From: Streptomyces thermovulgaris
GTDB taxonomy: Bacteria; Actinomycetota; Actinomycetes; Streptomycetales; Streptomycetaceae
Direction of reading: 5' to 3'
Assembly (NCBI RefSeq): GCF_002155915.1
Contig: NZ_MUME01000076.1
Span: 1 to 36,887 of the forward strand
DNA: 36,887 nucleotides
Of this stretch, positions 7,208 through 15,431 are shown in pieces. Position numbers and translations under genes: made by a program. How positions within the stretch are numbered: position 1 is the stretch's first letter; every line of letters begins with the position of its first letter. Below the pieces are notes generated by a model. It saw only the letters and a list, made by a program, of their open reading frames with translations. It searched no databases and was not told the origin of the DNA.

Positions 7208-8110
7208 TCAGGACGGCTGGCCTCCCGCCGTGCGCAGGGCGGTGACCGCCGCACGGATCGAGGGACGGCGGTCGGCCTCCACGCGCCAGATGGCGTAGAT
7301 GTGCCGTCGTACGGCCTGCCGCACCGGAAGGGTGCGCACACCCGCGGGCAGCGGGCCCCGCCCGAGCCGGGGGGCCACGCACACCCCCAGGCCCGCGGCG
7401 ACCAGGGCCAGCTGGGTGGCGTGTTCCTCGGCGCGATGGGCGATGCGCGGTTCGACCCCCTTGGAGCGGAGCGTGTCCAGCAGCCACTCGTCGCAGAACT
7501 CGGACTCGCCCCAGGTGACCCAGTCGTCGTCCGCGAAGTCCTCGAGGTCGACCTCGGCGCGGCCGGCGAGGGGGTGCGTGACGGGCAGCGCCACATCGGC
7601 GGGATCGTCGAGGATCGGGGCCCGGCTGAGCCCCTCCGGCACGGGCAGCGGCTTGTTGTACCAGTCGAGGACGACCGACAGGTCCACGTCGCCGCGCAGC
7701 ACGGCCCGCACGGCGGCGGCCGGCTCCATCTCCACGGTGCACACCCTGAGCCCCGGGTGCCGCTCGCGCAGCCGGGACAGGGCCGCCGGGAACAGTCCGC
7801 GCGCGGCGGTGGGAAAAGCGCCCAGCCGCAGCTCTCCGACCACCTGCCCGCGCTGGGCCTCCAGGTCGGCCTGGGCGAGCTCGACCTGCGACAGGATGCG
7901 CGCCGCGTGCTCGGCCAGCAGCCGTCCGGCGTCCGTGAGCCGTACGCCCCGGCCGTTCCTGGCCAGCAGCTGCTGGCCCACCTCCCGCTCCAGCTTGGCC
8001 ATCTGCTGGGAGACGGCCGACGTCGTCACATGCAGTCCCTCGGCGGCACCGCTGACCGAACCGTGCCGGGCGAGGGCGTCGAGCGTGCGCAGGCGCTCCA
8101 GATTCAACAT
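7208..8110 (-). CDS. LysR-family transcriptional regulator
   Basis: This is a full-length 300-residue LysR regulator. The winged HTH occupies residues 1-60 (LERLRTLDALARHGSVSGAA ... SAVSQQMAKLEREVG), then a linker helix, then the two-lobe effector domain from about residue 90. It is divergent from an EamA exporter gene, so that exporter is the probable target. No Shine-Dalgarno precedes the ATG; TAGCAT lies 7 bases upstream, which is what a leaderless transcript would show. An inverted repeat in the short intergenic space (8115-8134) overlaps that -10, consistent with autoregulation. Confidence 0.93.
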   Translation of the reverse strand: MLNLERLRTLDALARHGSVSGAAEGLHVTTSAVSQQMAKLEREVGQQLLARNGRGVRLTDAGRLLAEHAARILSQVELAQADLEAQRGQVVGELRLGAFPTAARGLFPAALSRLRERHPGLRVCTVEMEPAAAVRAVLRGDVDLSVVLDWYNKPLPVPEGLSRAPILDDPADVALPVTHPLAGRAEVDLEDFADDDWVTWGESEFCDEWLLDTLRSKGVEPRIAHRAEEHATQLALVAAGLGVCVAPRLGRGPLPAGVRTLPVRQAVRRHIYAIWRVEADRRPSIRAAVTALRTAGGQPS

Positions 8111-8114
8111 GTAA

Positions 8115-8162
8115 GCGATGCTACGAGGTATCGCACGCGGATTCTCGATTGTGCTACGAGGT
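8115..8162. promoter_or_regulatory. LysR/EamA intergenic operator region
   Basis: GCGAT (8115-8119) and ATCGC (8130-8134) form an inverted repeat with a 10-base spacer, a LysR-box-like shape, covering the putative -10 of the lysR gene. The 11-mer TGCTACGAGGT that starts in this element (8119-8129) recurs directly at 8152-8162, 33 bp away, about three helical turns. Confidence 0.45.
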
Positions 8163-8184
8163 CGGGGCCGGGCATCGTACGCCC

Positions 8185-9126
8185 ATGAGCACCGCGACCG
8201 CCTCCTCGCAGTCCTCCTCCGCCCCGGCCCGGCGGCTCCGCCGCGCCCGTCCCGTGCACTGGCGGATCCGTTTCGCCTTCCTCTCGCTGGTCTGGGGCTT
8301 CAGCTTTCTGTTCATCAAGGTGGGCACGGAGGGCTTCGCGCCCTTCCAGGTGACGCTCGGACGGCTGGTGTTCGGCACGGCGGTGCTCGCGGCGGCGATG
8401 GCGGTGAAGCGGGAGCGGCTGCCGCGCGGTGCACGCACCTGGGGACATCTGGCGGTCGCGGGATTCTTCCTCAATGCGCTGCCGTTCTCGCTCTTCGCGT
8501 ACGCGGAGCTGACGATCCCCTCCACTCTGGCGGGCATCTGCAACGCGACCTCGCCGCTGTGGGGCATGGTCCTGTCCCTGGTCGCCCTCTCCGAGGACCG
8601 GCCGACCCGGCTGCGGGTCGCGGGGCTCGGGATCGGCTTTCTGGGGGTGCTCACCGTGCTCGGCGCCTGGCAGGGCTTCCACGGGCTGGACGCCGGAGGC
8701 ACCGCGATGGCCCTGCTGGCCTCGCTGAGCTATCCGGTCGGCTGGATCTACGTCCGCCGCACCCTGGCGGGCTCCTCCGCGTCCCATCTGTCGCTGACCG
8801 GCGGCCAGCTGCTGCTGGCCACGCTGCAACTCGCCGTGGTCACCCCGTTGTTCACCAGCGCCCCGGACCGGCTGTCCGTCGTGCCCCTGCTCGCGGTCGT
8901 CGCCCTGGGCGCCCTGGGCACGGGCGTGGCGATGCTCGTCCAGTACGGGCTGGTCGCCGAGGTCGGCCCGACGACCGCCCAGATGGTCACGTACTTCATC
9001 CCGGTCGTCGCCACCGCCGCCGGCGTCGCCGTGCTCGGCGAACGGCTCACCTGGTCGACCCCGGTCGGCGCGGCGATCGTCCTGGTGGGCGCGGCCCTGA
9101 CCCAGGCCCGCCCGAAGAACGCATAG
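8185..9126 (+). CDS. EamA/DMT-family transporter
   Basis: This 313-residue membrane protein has ten hydrophobic segments in two EamA repeats, the drug/metabolite transporter architecture. Repeat one starts at FAFLSLVWGFSFLFIKVG and repeat two at about SLSYPVGWIYVRR; the ends of both carry the LG-E-R-pattern (for example VAVLGERLTWSTPVGAAIV near the C-terminus). It probably exports an amino acid or small metabolite. The ATG at 8185 is preferred; the frame runs to a TTG at 8149 but the residues before 8185 are not typical. It is divergent from the LysR gene, its likely regulator. Confidence 0.9.
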   Translation: MSTATASSQSSSAPARRLRRARPVHWRIRFAFLSLVWGFSFLFIKVGTEGFAPFQVTLGRLVFGTAVLAAAMAVKRERLPRGARTWGHLAVAGFFLNALPFSLFAYAELTIPSTLAGICNATSPLWGMVLSLVALSEDRPTRLRVAGLGIGFLGVLTVLGAWQGFHGLDAGGTAMALLASLSYPVGWIYVRRTLAGSSASHLSLTGGQLLLATLQLAVVTPLFTSAPDRLSVVPLLAVVALGALGTGVAMLVQYGLVAEVGPTTAQMVTYFIPVVATAAGVAVLGERLTWSTPVGAAIVLVGAALTQARPKNA

Positions 9127-9131
9127 GCGGC

Positions 9132-9156
9132 CCCGCGCGGCCCGGGGCCGCGCGGG
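9132..9156. terminator. Terminator between convergent EamA and MocR genes
   Basis: A perfect 11-bp GC stem (9132-9142 with 9146-9156) with a 3-base loop lies 5 bases after the EamA stop and 33 bases past the MocR stop. Confidence 0.6.
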
Positions 9157-9189
9157 CTGCACGGCCGTGCGGGGCTCCGCGCGGCAGGG

Positions 9190-10524
9190 CTACACATAGC
9201 TCCGCGGCGGCGCCGGGCGGAGTGCCTGCGCCACCGCGTCCGCCAGCCGTTCGCTCTCCTCCCTCTCCCGCAGGGTCGAGACCGTGATCCGGATGCCGGG
9301 CGGGGTGTTCAGCCGGAAGCGGGCGCCGGGGGCGACGGCCCAGCCGGCGTGCAGCAGGCTCGCCACGACGCCGGTCTCGTCCGGCACGGGCACCCATACG
9401 TTCATCCCGCTGCGTCCGTGCGCGGCGATCCCGCGCTCGGCCAGCGCGTCGATCAACAGCGCGCGCCGCCGGCCGTAGGCCGCCGCCACCGCGCGTGTGT
9501 CCAGGGTGCCGTCCGTCCACAGCCGCACCACGGCCCGCTGGACCAGGCGGCTCACCCAGCCGGGCCCCAGGCGCTGCCGGCCGCGGACGCGGTCGACCGT
9601 GACCTCGTCCCCGGTGAGCACGGCGAGCCGCAGATCGGGGCCGTACGCCTTGGCGGCCGAGCGCACCAGGGCCCAGTGCCGGGTGGCCCCGGCCAGCGGG
9701 TGCAGCGGCAGGTCGACGATGCCGTGCCCGTGGTCGTCCTCGATCAGCAGCGTCCCCGGGTGCTCCCGGAGGACGGCCCGCAGGGCACGCGCGCGCGGGG
9801 CGCTCACCGCGGCACCGGTCGGGTTCTGCGCCCGGTCCGTGACGACGAGCGCCCGTGCACCGCCCCGCAGAGCGCGGCGGACGTCGTCGGGGAGCGGCCC
9901 CTCGTCGTCGACCCCGACCCCTGCCGTGCGCAGTCCGAGGGCGGGGAGGAGGTCCAGGACGTTCCCCCACCCGGGGTCCTCGACGGCGACCGTGTCGCCG
10001 GGCCTGAGGTGGGCGGCGAGGACGCGTTCGACGCCGTCGAGCGCTCCGGAGACGACGACGAGCGGCCCGTCCGGCACCCCGTCGGCGTCCAGCTGCGCGC
10101 GGGCCATGCGGGCCAGCTCCGGTTCCACGTCCGCGTCCCCGTACCGCACCGGCTCCCGGTCGCCCTGCTCCGCGGCCGCCGTGAACGCCGGTGCCAGCGG
10201 CGGCAGCAGCGCCGGGTCCGGGTTGCCGTCCGACACGTCGCGCACGCCCTCGGGCACGTCCACACGGATCAGGTCCCGTCCGGTCGTGGCCGGTGCGGGC
10301 CGCACCCGGCTGCCCCGGCGCCCGGCGGTCTCGATGACCCCGCGCTCGCGCAGCACCCGGTACGCGGCCGCGACGGTATTGGGATTGACCCCGAGTTCGG
10401 CCGCCAGCTCCCTCAGCGGCGGCAGCGCCTGCCCGGGCTCGAGCGCGCCGGTCCCCACCGCGCGCTCGATGCTCGCCGCGATGTCCGCCGCACGCCGCCC
10501 CTCGATCCGATATCCTCCTAGCAC
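9190..10524 (-). CDS. MocR/GntR-type regulator with aminotransferase domain
   Basis: A GntR winged HTH is fused to a fold-type I aminotransferase domain. Counting from the ATG at 10533 (447 residues), the HTH covers about 12-75 (LPPLRELAAELGVNPNTVAAAYRV) and the PLP domain has NPTG at 237-240, the EDDHGH segment with Asp266/267 and the PLP lysine Lys295 in RSAAKAYGP. Such proteins sense PLP or a PLP adduct. I prefer the GTG at 10524 (444 residues): a promoter TTGCGG-17-CATAAT ends 7 bases before it, and its -10 overlaps the ATG at 10533, which could not then be transcribed. It is divergent from a PPOX-type gene, with the operator-like palindrome between them. Confidence 0.9.
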   Translation of the reverse strand: MLGGYRIEGRRAADIAASIERAVGTGALEPGQALPPLRELAAELGVNPNTVAAAYRVLRERGVIETAGRRGSRVRPAPATTGRDLIRVDVPEGVRDVSDGNPDPALLPPLAPAFTAAAEQGDREPVRYGDADVEPELARMARAQLDADGVPDGPLVVVSGALDGVERVLAAHLRPGDTVAVEDPGWGNVLDLLPALGLRTAGVGVDDEGPLPDDVRRALRGGARALVVTDRAQNPTGAAVSAPRARALRAVLREHPGTLLIEDDHGHGIVDLPLHPLAGATRHWALVRSAAKAYGPDLRLAVLTGDEVTVDRVRGRQRLGPGWVSRLVQRAVVRLWTDGTLDTRAVAAAYGRRRALLIDALAERGIAAHGRSGMNVWVPVPDETGVVASLLHAGWAVAPGARFRLNTPPGIRITVSTLREREESERLADAVAQALRPAPPRSYV

Positions 10525-10560
10525 AAACAACATTATGTACTAGTACAAAGGAGGCCGCAA
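10518..10560 (-). promoter_or_regulatory. mocR promoter with embedded palindrome and direct repeats
   Basis: On the minus strand -35 TTGCGG (10560-10555) and -10 CATAAT (10537-10532) are 17 bases apart. The perfect 12-bp palindrome TGTACTAGTACA (10536-10547) lies in the spacer. Direct repeats CTAG(C/T)ACAAA at 10518-10527 and 10540-10549 are 22 bp apart, two helical turns, the arrangement bound by MocR dimers in known cases such as GabR and PdxR. The PPOX ribosome site AGGAGG (10549-10554) also lies here, so one bound regulator could block both genes. Confidence 0.6.
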
Positions 10561-11243
10561 TGCGGGAGCCCACGCCGCCGGCGGCACCGGCCGGCTCCTA
10601 CACCCCGACCGACCGCACCGTTCCCACCCGTTCCGCCCACCGGGCGTCGTACGACAGGGAACTGGTGCACGCGATACTCGACGAGGGCTGCGTCTGCCAC
10701 CTCGGCTACATCCGCGACGGCGCCCCCGTGGTGCTGCCGACGCTGTACGGCCGGATCGGCGAGCGCCTCTATGTGCACGGCTCGACGGGCTCGCGTCCGC
10801 TGCGCATGGCCGGGCAGGCCGATCCGGGGCTGCCGGTCTGCCTGACGGTCACCCATGTCGACGGCCTGGTCCTGGCCCGCTCCGCCTTCCACCACTCGGT
10901 CAACTACCGCTCCGTCGTGGTGCACGGCGTCGCCCGGCGGGTCACCGACCCGCAGGAGAAGCGGGCGGCGCTGGACGCGCTGGTCGACCAGGTGGTGCCG
11001 GGCCGGTCGGCCGACTCCCGTCCCGCCAACGCCAAGGAGCTGGCGGCGACCGCCGTGCTCCGCCTCGACCTGGACGAGGTCTCCGCCAAGGTGCGCACCG
11101 GCGGCGTGGACGACGAGCCCGAGGACCTCTCCCTGCCCCACTGGGCCGGTGTGATCCCGGTCCGCAGGCAGTACGGCACCCCGCTCCCCGACGCCGCGCT
11201 CTCCCCCGGCATCGCGCTTCCCGGCTACCTCGCGGCCCTGTGA
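10560..11243 (+). CDS. Pyridoxamine 5'-phosphate oxidase-related flavin-binding protein
   Basis: This 227-residue protein belongs to the PPOX-related flavin-nucleotide-binding group. A conserved core is seen from [20 protein letters not shown] through [21 protein letters not shown] to [31 protein letters not shown], which makes the split barrel and FMN contacts. The reaction is not known; PLP-pathway chemistry or detoxification are options. The start is firm: AAAGGAGG, 5-base spacer, ATG. It shares a short divergent control region with the MocR gene, a common pairing, so MocR probably controls it in response to a B6 vitamer or PLP adduct. Confidence 0.88.
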   Translation: MREPTPPAAPAGSYTPTDRTVPTRSAHRASYDRELVHAILDEGCVCHLGYIRDGAPVVLPTLYGRIGERLYVHGSTGSRPLRMAGQADPGLPVCLTVTHVDGLVLARSAFHHSVNYRSVVVHGVARRVTDPQEKRAALDALVDQVVPGRSADSRPANAKELAATAVLRLDLDEVSAKVRTGGVDDEPEDLSLPHWAGVIPVRRQYGTPLPDAALSPGIALPGYLAAL

Positions 11244-11262
11244 GGCCCGCCCGCCCGTCGGA

Positions 11263-11283
11263 ACGGGCCCGCAGCAGGCCCGT
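11263..11283 (+). terminator. Hairpin after the PPOX-related gene
   Basis: A perfect 7-bp stem ACGGGCC/GGCCCGT with a 7-base loop lies 20 bases after the stop codon and before the broken EamA gene. Confidence 0.4.
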
Positions 11284-11329
11284 CCGGCCTCGTACGAGGG
11301 CCGGCTCCTCCGCGCCGTCCGGGCTCCCC

Positions 11330-11851
11330 GCCCCTCCACCAGGGCGAGCGGCAGCAGGCACAGGCCGGTGACCGCGAACGCCCCGATGGTCGTGCCCGGC
11401 CGGTCCGTCCCGCCCTCGCGGCCCCACCGGCGGGTGAGGAGGGTCATCGCGCAGTAGCCGGCCGCCGGCACCAGGGCGGTCAGTACCCCCAGGGCCGTAC
11501 GGTGGCATCGCCGCTGCCGGGCACCAGCACGCCCAGTCCGGCAAGGGCCCCGGCGACGGCGGTCAGCCCGGTGCGGCCGAGCCGTTCGCCCATCGTGAGC
11601 CGGGCGCCGAGCGCGATGAGCACGGGTCCGGCGCCGAGGGTGACGACGGCCGCCGCGGCCGGCCCGGTGCGCGGGCGCGGCGGACGTACGGCGAGCAGCA
11701 GGACGGCCCCGATCGCGCAGCGCCAGAAGGACAGGGCGACGGGCCCCATGTCACTGGTCCGGTAGACCAGGGAGGCGGCCGCGCCCGCGGTGCCCCAGGC
11801 GCCGGCGGCGATCAGCGGAGCAGGCCGCGCCCGACGGGCGGGCCGGCACAC
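11330..11851 (-). pseudogene. Decayed EamA/DMT transporter
   Basis: The first 123 codons from the GTG at 11851 read as an EamA N-terminus, then jump from about transmembrane segment 2 ([16 protein letters not shown]) straight to a later segment ([25 protein letters not shown]), losing roughly 30-40 residues, and stop at 11480. The next frame continues as [28 protein letters not shown] and [21 protein letters not shown], which is the start of the second EamA repeat, and then degenerates near 11330. So there is an internal deletion, a frameshift and a 3' truncation. It lies 9 bases downstream of the intact EamA gene, as an old tandem pair. Confidence 0.72.
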
Positions 11852-11860
11852 GCCCGCATC

Positions 11861-12874
11861 TCAGGCCGCCGTCTCCCGGACCGGCAGCTCCCTTTCCGGC
11901 CTTTCCGGGCCGCCGCTCGCCACCGGCTCCGCCGAGCCCCTGGCGGGTGTCGACGACTGCGCGATGAACGCGCCCAGCAGCACGACCGCACCGCCGGCGA
12001 TCTGCGGTGCCGAGAGGCGCTCCCCGAGCAGCACCCAGGCCAGCACGGCCGCGACGACCGCCTCCAGGCAGGCCACCACCCCGGCGACCTGGGACGAGAG
12101 CCGCCGCACGGAGATCACTCCGGTGACGTAGGCGAGCACCGTGGCGACCAGGACGACCCACAGCAGCAGGACGACGGCCGGGACCGCGGTGCCGTTCATG
12201 TGCACGCTGTGCGCGAGCACCGACCAGTCCATGGTCCAGGGGCGTGCCACGACGGTCAGGACGCCGGCGCCGACGAGCAGGCCGTAGGCGATGACGCCGA
12301 GCGGGTCCGGGGCCGCCTCTCCCGCGTCGCCGCCCTGGTCGGACAGCACGAAGTAGCCGGTCTGGCAGCAGGCCGCGCCGAGCGCCAGCACCAGTCCGAG
12401 CGGGTCGAAGCCCAGACCGGACCAGACCTCGACGACACAGGCGAGTCCGCCGACCGCGAGGACCACTCCGAGTGCCGCGGCCCGGGTGACCGGCCGCCGC
12501 TGCACGAACCGGACCCAGCCGAGGACCAGGGCGGGCCCCAGGTATTCGATGAGCAGGGCGACCCCGACGGGGATGCGCGACAGCGCCGCGAAGTAGCAGG
12601 CCTGGACGCCCGCCACGGCCAGCAGGCCGAATCCGGCGAGCAGGGCGGGGCGGCTGCGCAGCAGCGCGCGGTGCCGCACGGCGAGCGGCAGCATGACGAG
12701 GGCGGCGCCACCGGCGCGCAGCCACACCACGTGCAGCGGATCGAGGCCCGCCTCGATCAGTGGCTTGGCCGCAACACCGGACCCCCCGAAGGCGACCGCG
12801 GACACGAGCGCGAGCCCGAGCCCGACGCCTCTGCCGGAATGGTCCTGGCTGATCTCAGACGTACGCACCGGCAC
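11861..12874 (-). CDS. EamA/DMT-family transporter
   Basis: This is a 337-residue inner membrane protein with ten predicted helices in two EamA repeats, beginning GLGLALVSAVAFGGSGVAAKP and ending VACLEAVVAAVLAWVLLGERLSAPQIAGGAVVLLG, followed by a hydrophilic Pro/Glu-rich tail. It is most like the RhaT/EamA exporters of amino acids or other metabolites; the substrate is unknown. The GTG at 12874 has no clear ribosome site, so the start is uncertain. It is transcribed just ahead of a broken paralogue. The upstream 30 bases carry three GATGAC-type half-sites (12877-12904), probably an operator. Confidence 0.88.
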   Translation of the reverse strand: MPVRTSEISQDHSGRGVGLGLALVSAVAFGGSGVAAKPLIEAGLDPLHVVWLRAGGAALVMLPLAVRHRALLRSRPALLAGFGLLAVAGVQACYFAALSRIPVGVALLIEYLGPALVLGWVRFVQRRPVTRAAALGVVLAVGGLACVVEVWSGLGFDPLGLVLALGAACCQTGYFVLSDQGGDAGEAAPDPLGVIAYGLLVGAGVLTVVARPWTMDWSVLAHSVHMNGTAVPAVVLLLWVVLVATVLAYVTGVISVRRLSSQVAGVVACLEAVVAAVLAWVLLGERLSAPQIAGGAVVLLGAFIAQSSTPARGSAEPVASGGPERPERELPVRETAA

Positions 12875-12876
12875 AT

Positions 12877-12904
12877 GATGACAGGCGATGACATGACCGT
12901 CATC
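12877..12904. promoter_or_regulatory. Cluster of three GATGAC half-sites
   Basis: GATGAC occurs at 12877-12882 and 12887-12892, exactly 10 bp apart, and its complement GTCATC at 12899-12904, forming an inverted pair with a 6-base spacer. The cluster starts three bases upstream of the EamA start codon. It looks like a regulator site; the regulator is not identified. Confidence 0.45.
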
Positions 12905-12994
12905 CCCGTTGGCACCTGTCCCACGAGATGGACGAGGGGCACGGATGTCCCACGAGGCGGACGGGGCACGAACGCCCGGTCCGCCCGTCCCGGC

Positions 12995-13564
12995 TCAGCC
13001 GCCGCCTCCGCCGCTTCCGACGGTGCAGTCCTCGCGGCGGTCCCCGGCATCGGTGCCGAGCCGGTCGGCGAGTTCCCGCGTGTCGACTCCGGCACGGCCG
13101 AGCACCTCGACGGCGCGTGCCCGCGGGGCCGCGACGAGCGCGGCGAGCAGGTCGACGCCGCGCACCCGGTCCTCGCCGCGCCGGGCGGCGCGCTCGCGGG
13201 CGTGCTCCAGCGCGGCCGACGCCACCGGTGAGAGGCCGTCGCGGGTCCCCGTCGCCCCGGGCAGGGCGCCGAAGTCCTCCACGGTGCCCTGCCAGCGCAG
13301 GCCGTAGCCGATGCTGCGCTGCACGAGGTAGCCGAGCAGCCGGGTGATCCGCGGAGCGCCGCCGAGGGCTGTGCGCACCTCGGGGTCGGACTCCAGGAGG
13401 GCGTGCAGCAGATGGGCGGTGTCGGTCTGCCGGTCCCCGTCCCGGACCGCTCTTCTGCGGGCGCGGGCCATCACCGCCGTCAGCTCGGCGCTGAGCCGGG
13501 CACCGCCGTCCGGGCAGGAGGCGTCCTGTCCGGGCAGGGGCCGCCGGGGAACACGGAATCGCAC
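12995..13564 (-). CDS. Orphan Clp N-terminal domain protein
   Basis: This 189-residue protein looks like the double Clp-N (repeat) substrate/adaptor-binding domain of ClpA/ClpC without the AAA+ ATPase. Repeat one is near LSAELTAVMARARRRAVRDGDRQTDTAHLLHALLES, and repeat two near LSPVASAALEHARERAARRGEDRVRGVDLLAALVA; each has the characteristic A...A...H/D-LL-AL spacing. It ends in a poly-Gly run. Such proteins may bind Clp substrates, adaptors or phospho-arginine like ClpC N-domains, or serve as decoys; no experimental role is implied. The GTG start is uncertain because the only GGGAGA lies too close to it. Confidence 0.75.
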   Translation of the reverse strand: MRFRVPRRPLPGQDASCPDGGARLSAELTAVMARARRRAVRDGDRQTDTAHLLHALLESDPEVRTALGGAPRITRLLGYLVQRSIGYGLRWQGTVEDFGALPGATGTRDGLSPVASAALEHARERAARRGEDRVRGVDLLAALVAAPRARAVEVLGRAGVDTRELADRLGTDAGDRREDCTVGSGGGGG

Positions 13565-13861
13565 TCTCCCAGCCCATCAGCCTCTCCCGGTCCCGGTCGT
13601 CCCCGGCGGGAAGCATTTCCGCGTCCCACCGGAAGCGGACGCCGGCCGCCGGCATCTCCTCCTCGCGGAGGAGATCAGGTCCTTGGACCAACCAGGTCCC
13701 CGGTCCGGGTCCTCGGGTCAGGTCCTTGCGGAAGGAGACGGGACACGTCCGCGCAGGGGCCCGTCGCTGCCGTGCGGCCCGGGAGCACCGCACGGACCGC
13801 TGCGCACAACGCCGCCTCCGGGCCCTCGGCCCACCGTGTGCCGGGGCCGTACCGTCGGGAC
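13565..13861. other. 297-base divergent intergenic region
   Basis: No gene is visible between the Clp-N and phzF-like genes. CAGGTCC occurs three times (about 13675-13730) and GGTCC-TT-GGACC forms a short dyad. No convincing -35/-10 pair was found on either strand. Confidence 0.4.
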
Positions 13862-14686
13862 ATGCGCATCCGAATCGTCGACGCTTTCACCGACCGTCCC
13901 TTCGCCGGCAACCCGGCGGGAGTCCTGCTCCTGGACGCCTTCCCCGAGGACGACTGGCTCCAGAAAGTGGCCCTGGAGGTCAACCAGGCCGAGACGGCGT
14001 TCGCGCACCCGCTGCCCGAGGGCGGCGAGGCCGACTGGGCGCTGCGCTGGTTCACTCCCGCCACCGAGGTCGCGATGTGCGGCCACGCCACGCTCGCCAC
14101 CGCCCATGTCCTGCGGACCACGGGCGTCCACGAGGGACCGGTGCGCTTCGCCACCCGCAGCGGCGTGCTCACCGCGACTCCCGCCGAGGACGGCGCGATC
14201 ACCCTGGACTTCCCGACCGCTCCGCTCACCGCGGTGGACGTCCCCGGCACGGTCGCCGAGGCCCTCGGGGCCGTGCCGCGCACCGCCTGCGACACCGGTC
14301 CGGACATCGGCGACCTGCTGCTGGAGTTCGACGACGAGAGGACGGTCCGCGGCCTCGCCCCCGATCTCAGGGCCCTCACCGCCTGCTCCACGCGCGGTGT
14401 CATCGCCACGGCCCGCGCCGAGGACCCCGCCCGCGGGTACGACTTCGTCTCCCGGTGCTTCTTCCCGAACGTCGGCATCGACGAGGACCCGGTCACCGGC
14501 AGCGCCCACACCGCCCTGGCCCCCTACTGGTCCGAGCGCCTGGGCCGCCCCGACCTCGTCGGTCTGCAGGCCTCCCCGCGCTCCGGCCTCGTCCGCACCG
14601 GGCTGCGCGGCGACCGCACCCTGCTCACCGGCCGTGCGGTCACCGTCATCGAGGGCGATCTGCTCGCCGTGGAGGAAGCCGGGTAG
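13862..14686 (+). CDS. PhzF-family isomerase/epimerase
   Basis: This 274-residue protein has the PhzF fold, two diaminopimelate-epimerase-like halves. The catalytic glutamate is Glu44 in VNQAETAF; MCGHAT (72-77) and DEDPVTGSAH (207-216, with Asp209 and Thr212/Gly213) form the active site. Length and motifs fit a functional enzyme. Known members isomerise phenazine precursors, but most, as here with no phenazine genes nearby, have unknown substrates. The ATG at 13862 gives the family N-terminus MRIRIVDAFTDRPFAGNP; a weak ribosome site precedes it. Confidence 0.92.
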   Translation: MRIRIVDAFTDRPFAGNPAGVLLLDAFPEDDWLQKVALEVNQAETAFAHPLPEGGEADWALRWFTPATEVAMCGHATLATAHVLRTTGVHEGPVRFATRSGVLTATPAEDGAITLDFPTAPLTAVDVPGTVAEALGAVPRTACDTGPDIGDLLLEFDDERTVRGLAPDLRALTACSTRGVIATARAEDPARGYDFVSRCFFPNVGIDEDPVTGSAHTALAPYWSERLGRPDLVGLQASPRSGLVRTGLRGDRTLLTGRAVTVIEGDLLAVEEAG

Positions 14687-14719
14687 GAGGGCCGGGCAGG
14701 AGCCGGACCGGGGGTGTTC

Positions 14720-15214
14720 TCACGCACCACGCGGTGCGGCGATCCCGGCGACGACGGGGTGGTGCGCCATGCGCAGGATGTCCGCCGCCTCGAGTTCGAG
14801 CGTGCGGTCCGCCCGGCCGCTGCCGCAGAAGACACGGCCCATGTCCGGGACGGCCGAGTCGAGGACGACCGTGACGTCCGGCCGTGTGCACAGGGGGCTG
14901 ACTCCTCCCGGCTCCATGTCCAGGGCGGCGAGCACATCGGCGCCGGCGGGCTCGAGCGAGCTGCGCCGGACACCGACGGCGGCGGCCAGACGGCCGTACT
15001 GGAGCCGGGCGGGTCCGGGGACGGCGGCGAGCAGCACACGGCCGCCCTCCGCGGTGAAGGCCATGACCTTCACCGAGCGTTCGACCGGGAAGTCGGTCCT
15101 GGAGCGGATGTCCTCGGCCGTCCGGATCACGGGGTGCTCGTGGACGGTGAAGTCGACGCCCGCGTCCCTGAGCGGCTGGACGAGCGGAAGCGCCGGGGCA
15201 TCGGTCTCTTCCAT
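14720..15214 (-). CDS. YbaK/EbsC-type aminoacyl-tRNA deacylase
   Basis: This 164-residue cytoplasmic protein is of the YbaK/ProX trans-editing family, which hydrolyses mischarged aminoacyl-tRNA such as Cys-tRNAPro or Ala-tRNAPro. It shows the N-terminal VDFTVHEHPVIRTAED segment, the conserved Lys in VERSVKVMAFTAEGG (about Lys49), and the MEPGGVSPLCTRPDVTVVLDSAV block near 100-122 that builds the pocket. Which amino acid is edited cannot be told. A GGGGGAG site lies close to the ATG. It is convergent with the PhzF gene (33 bases apart). Confidence 0.88.
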   Translation of the reverse strand: MEETDAPALPLVQPLRDAGVDFTVHEHPVIRTAEDIRSRTDFPVERSVKVMAFTAEGGRVLLAAVPGPARLQYGRLAAAVGVRRSSLEPAGADVLAALDMEPGGVSPLCTRPDVTVVLDSAVPDMGRVFCGSGRADRTLELEAADILRMAHHPVVAGIAAPRGA

Positions 15215-15431
15215 CGCTCCCCCGTTCCCGGGGCCGTTCCCGCCCCTGTTCCTGAGGTCCCTGTTGCCGGCCGATGGTACCCGGCAGCGGTGCCGCGTCC
15301 GCGCATTTCGCCCAACTTGCAGGTGAGGGAAGCATCTTGACGACAGGACAGATCGGTGCCCGGCCGGCGCGGCCGTCTTCTCCCGCGCCCGGAGCGACGG
15401 TCCTCGCGCTTTCCCCGGGTCGCGTGCCCGC

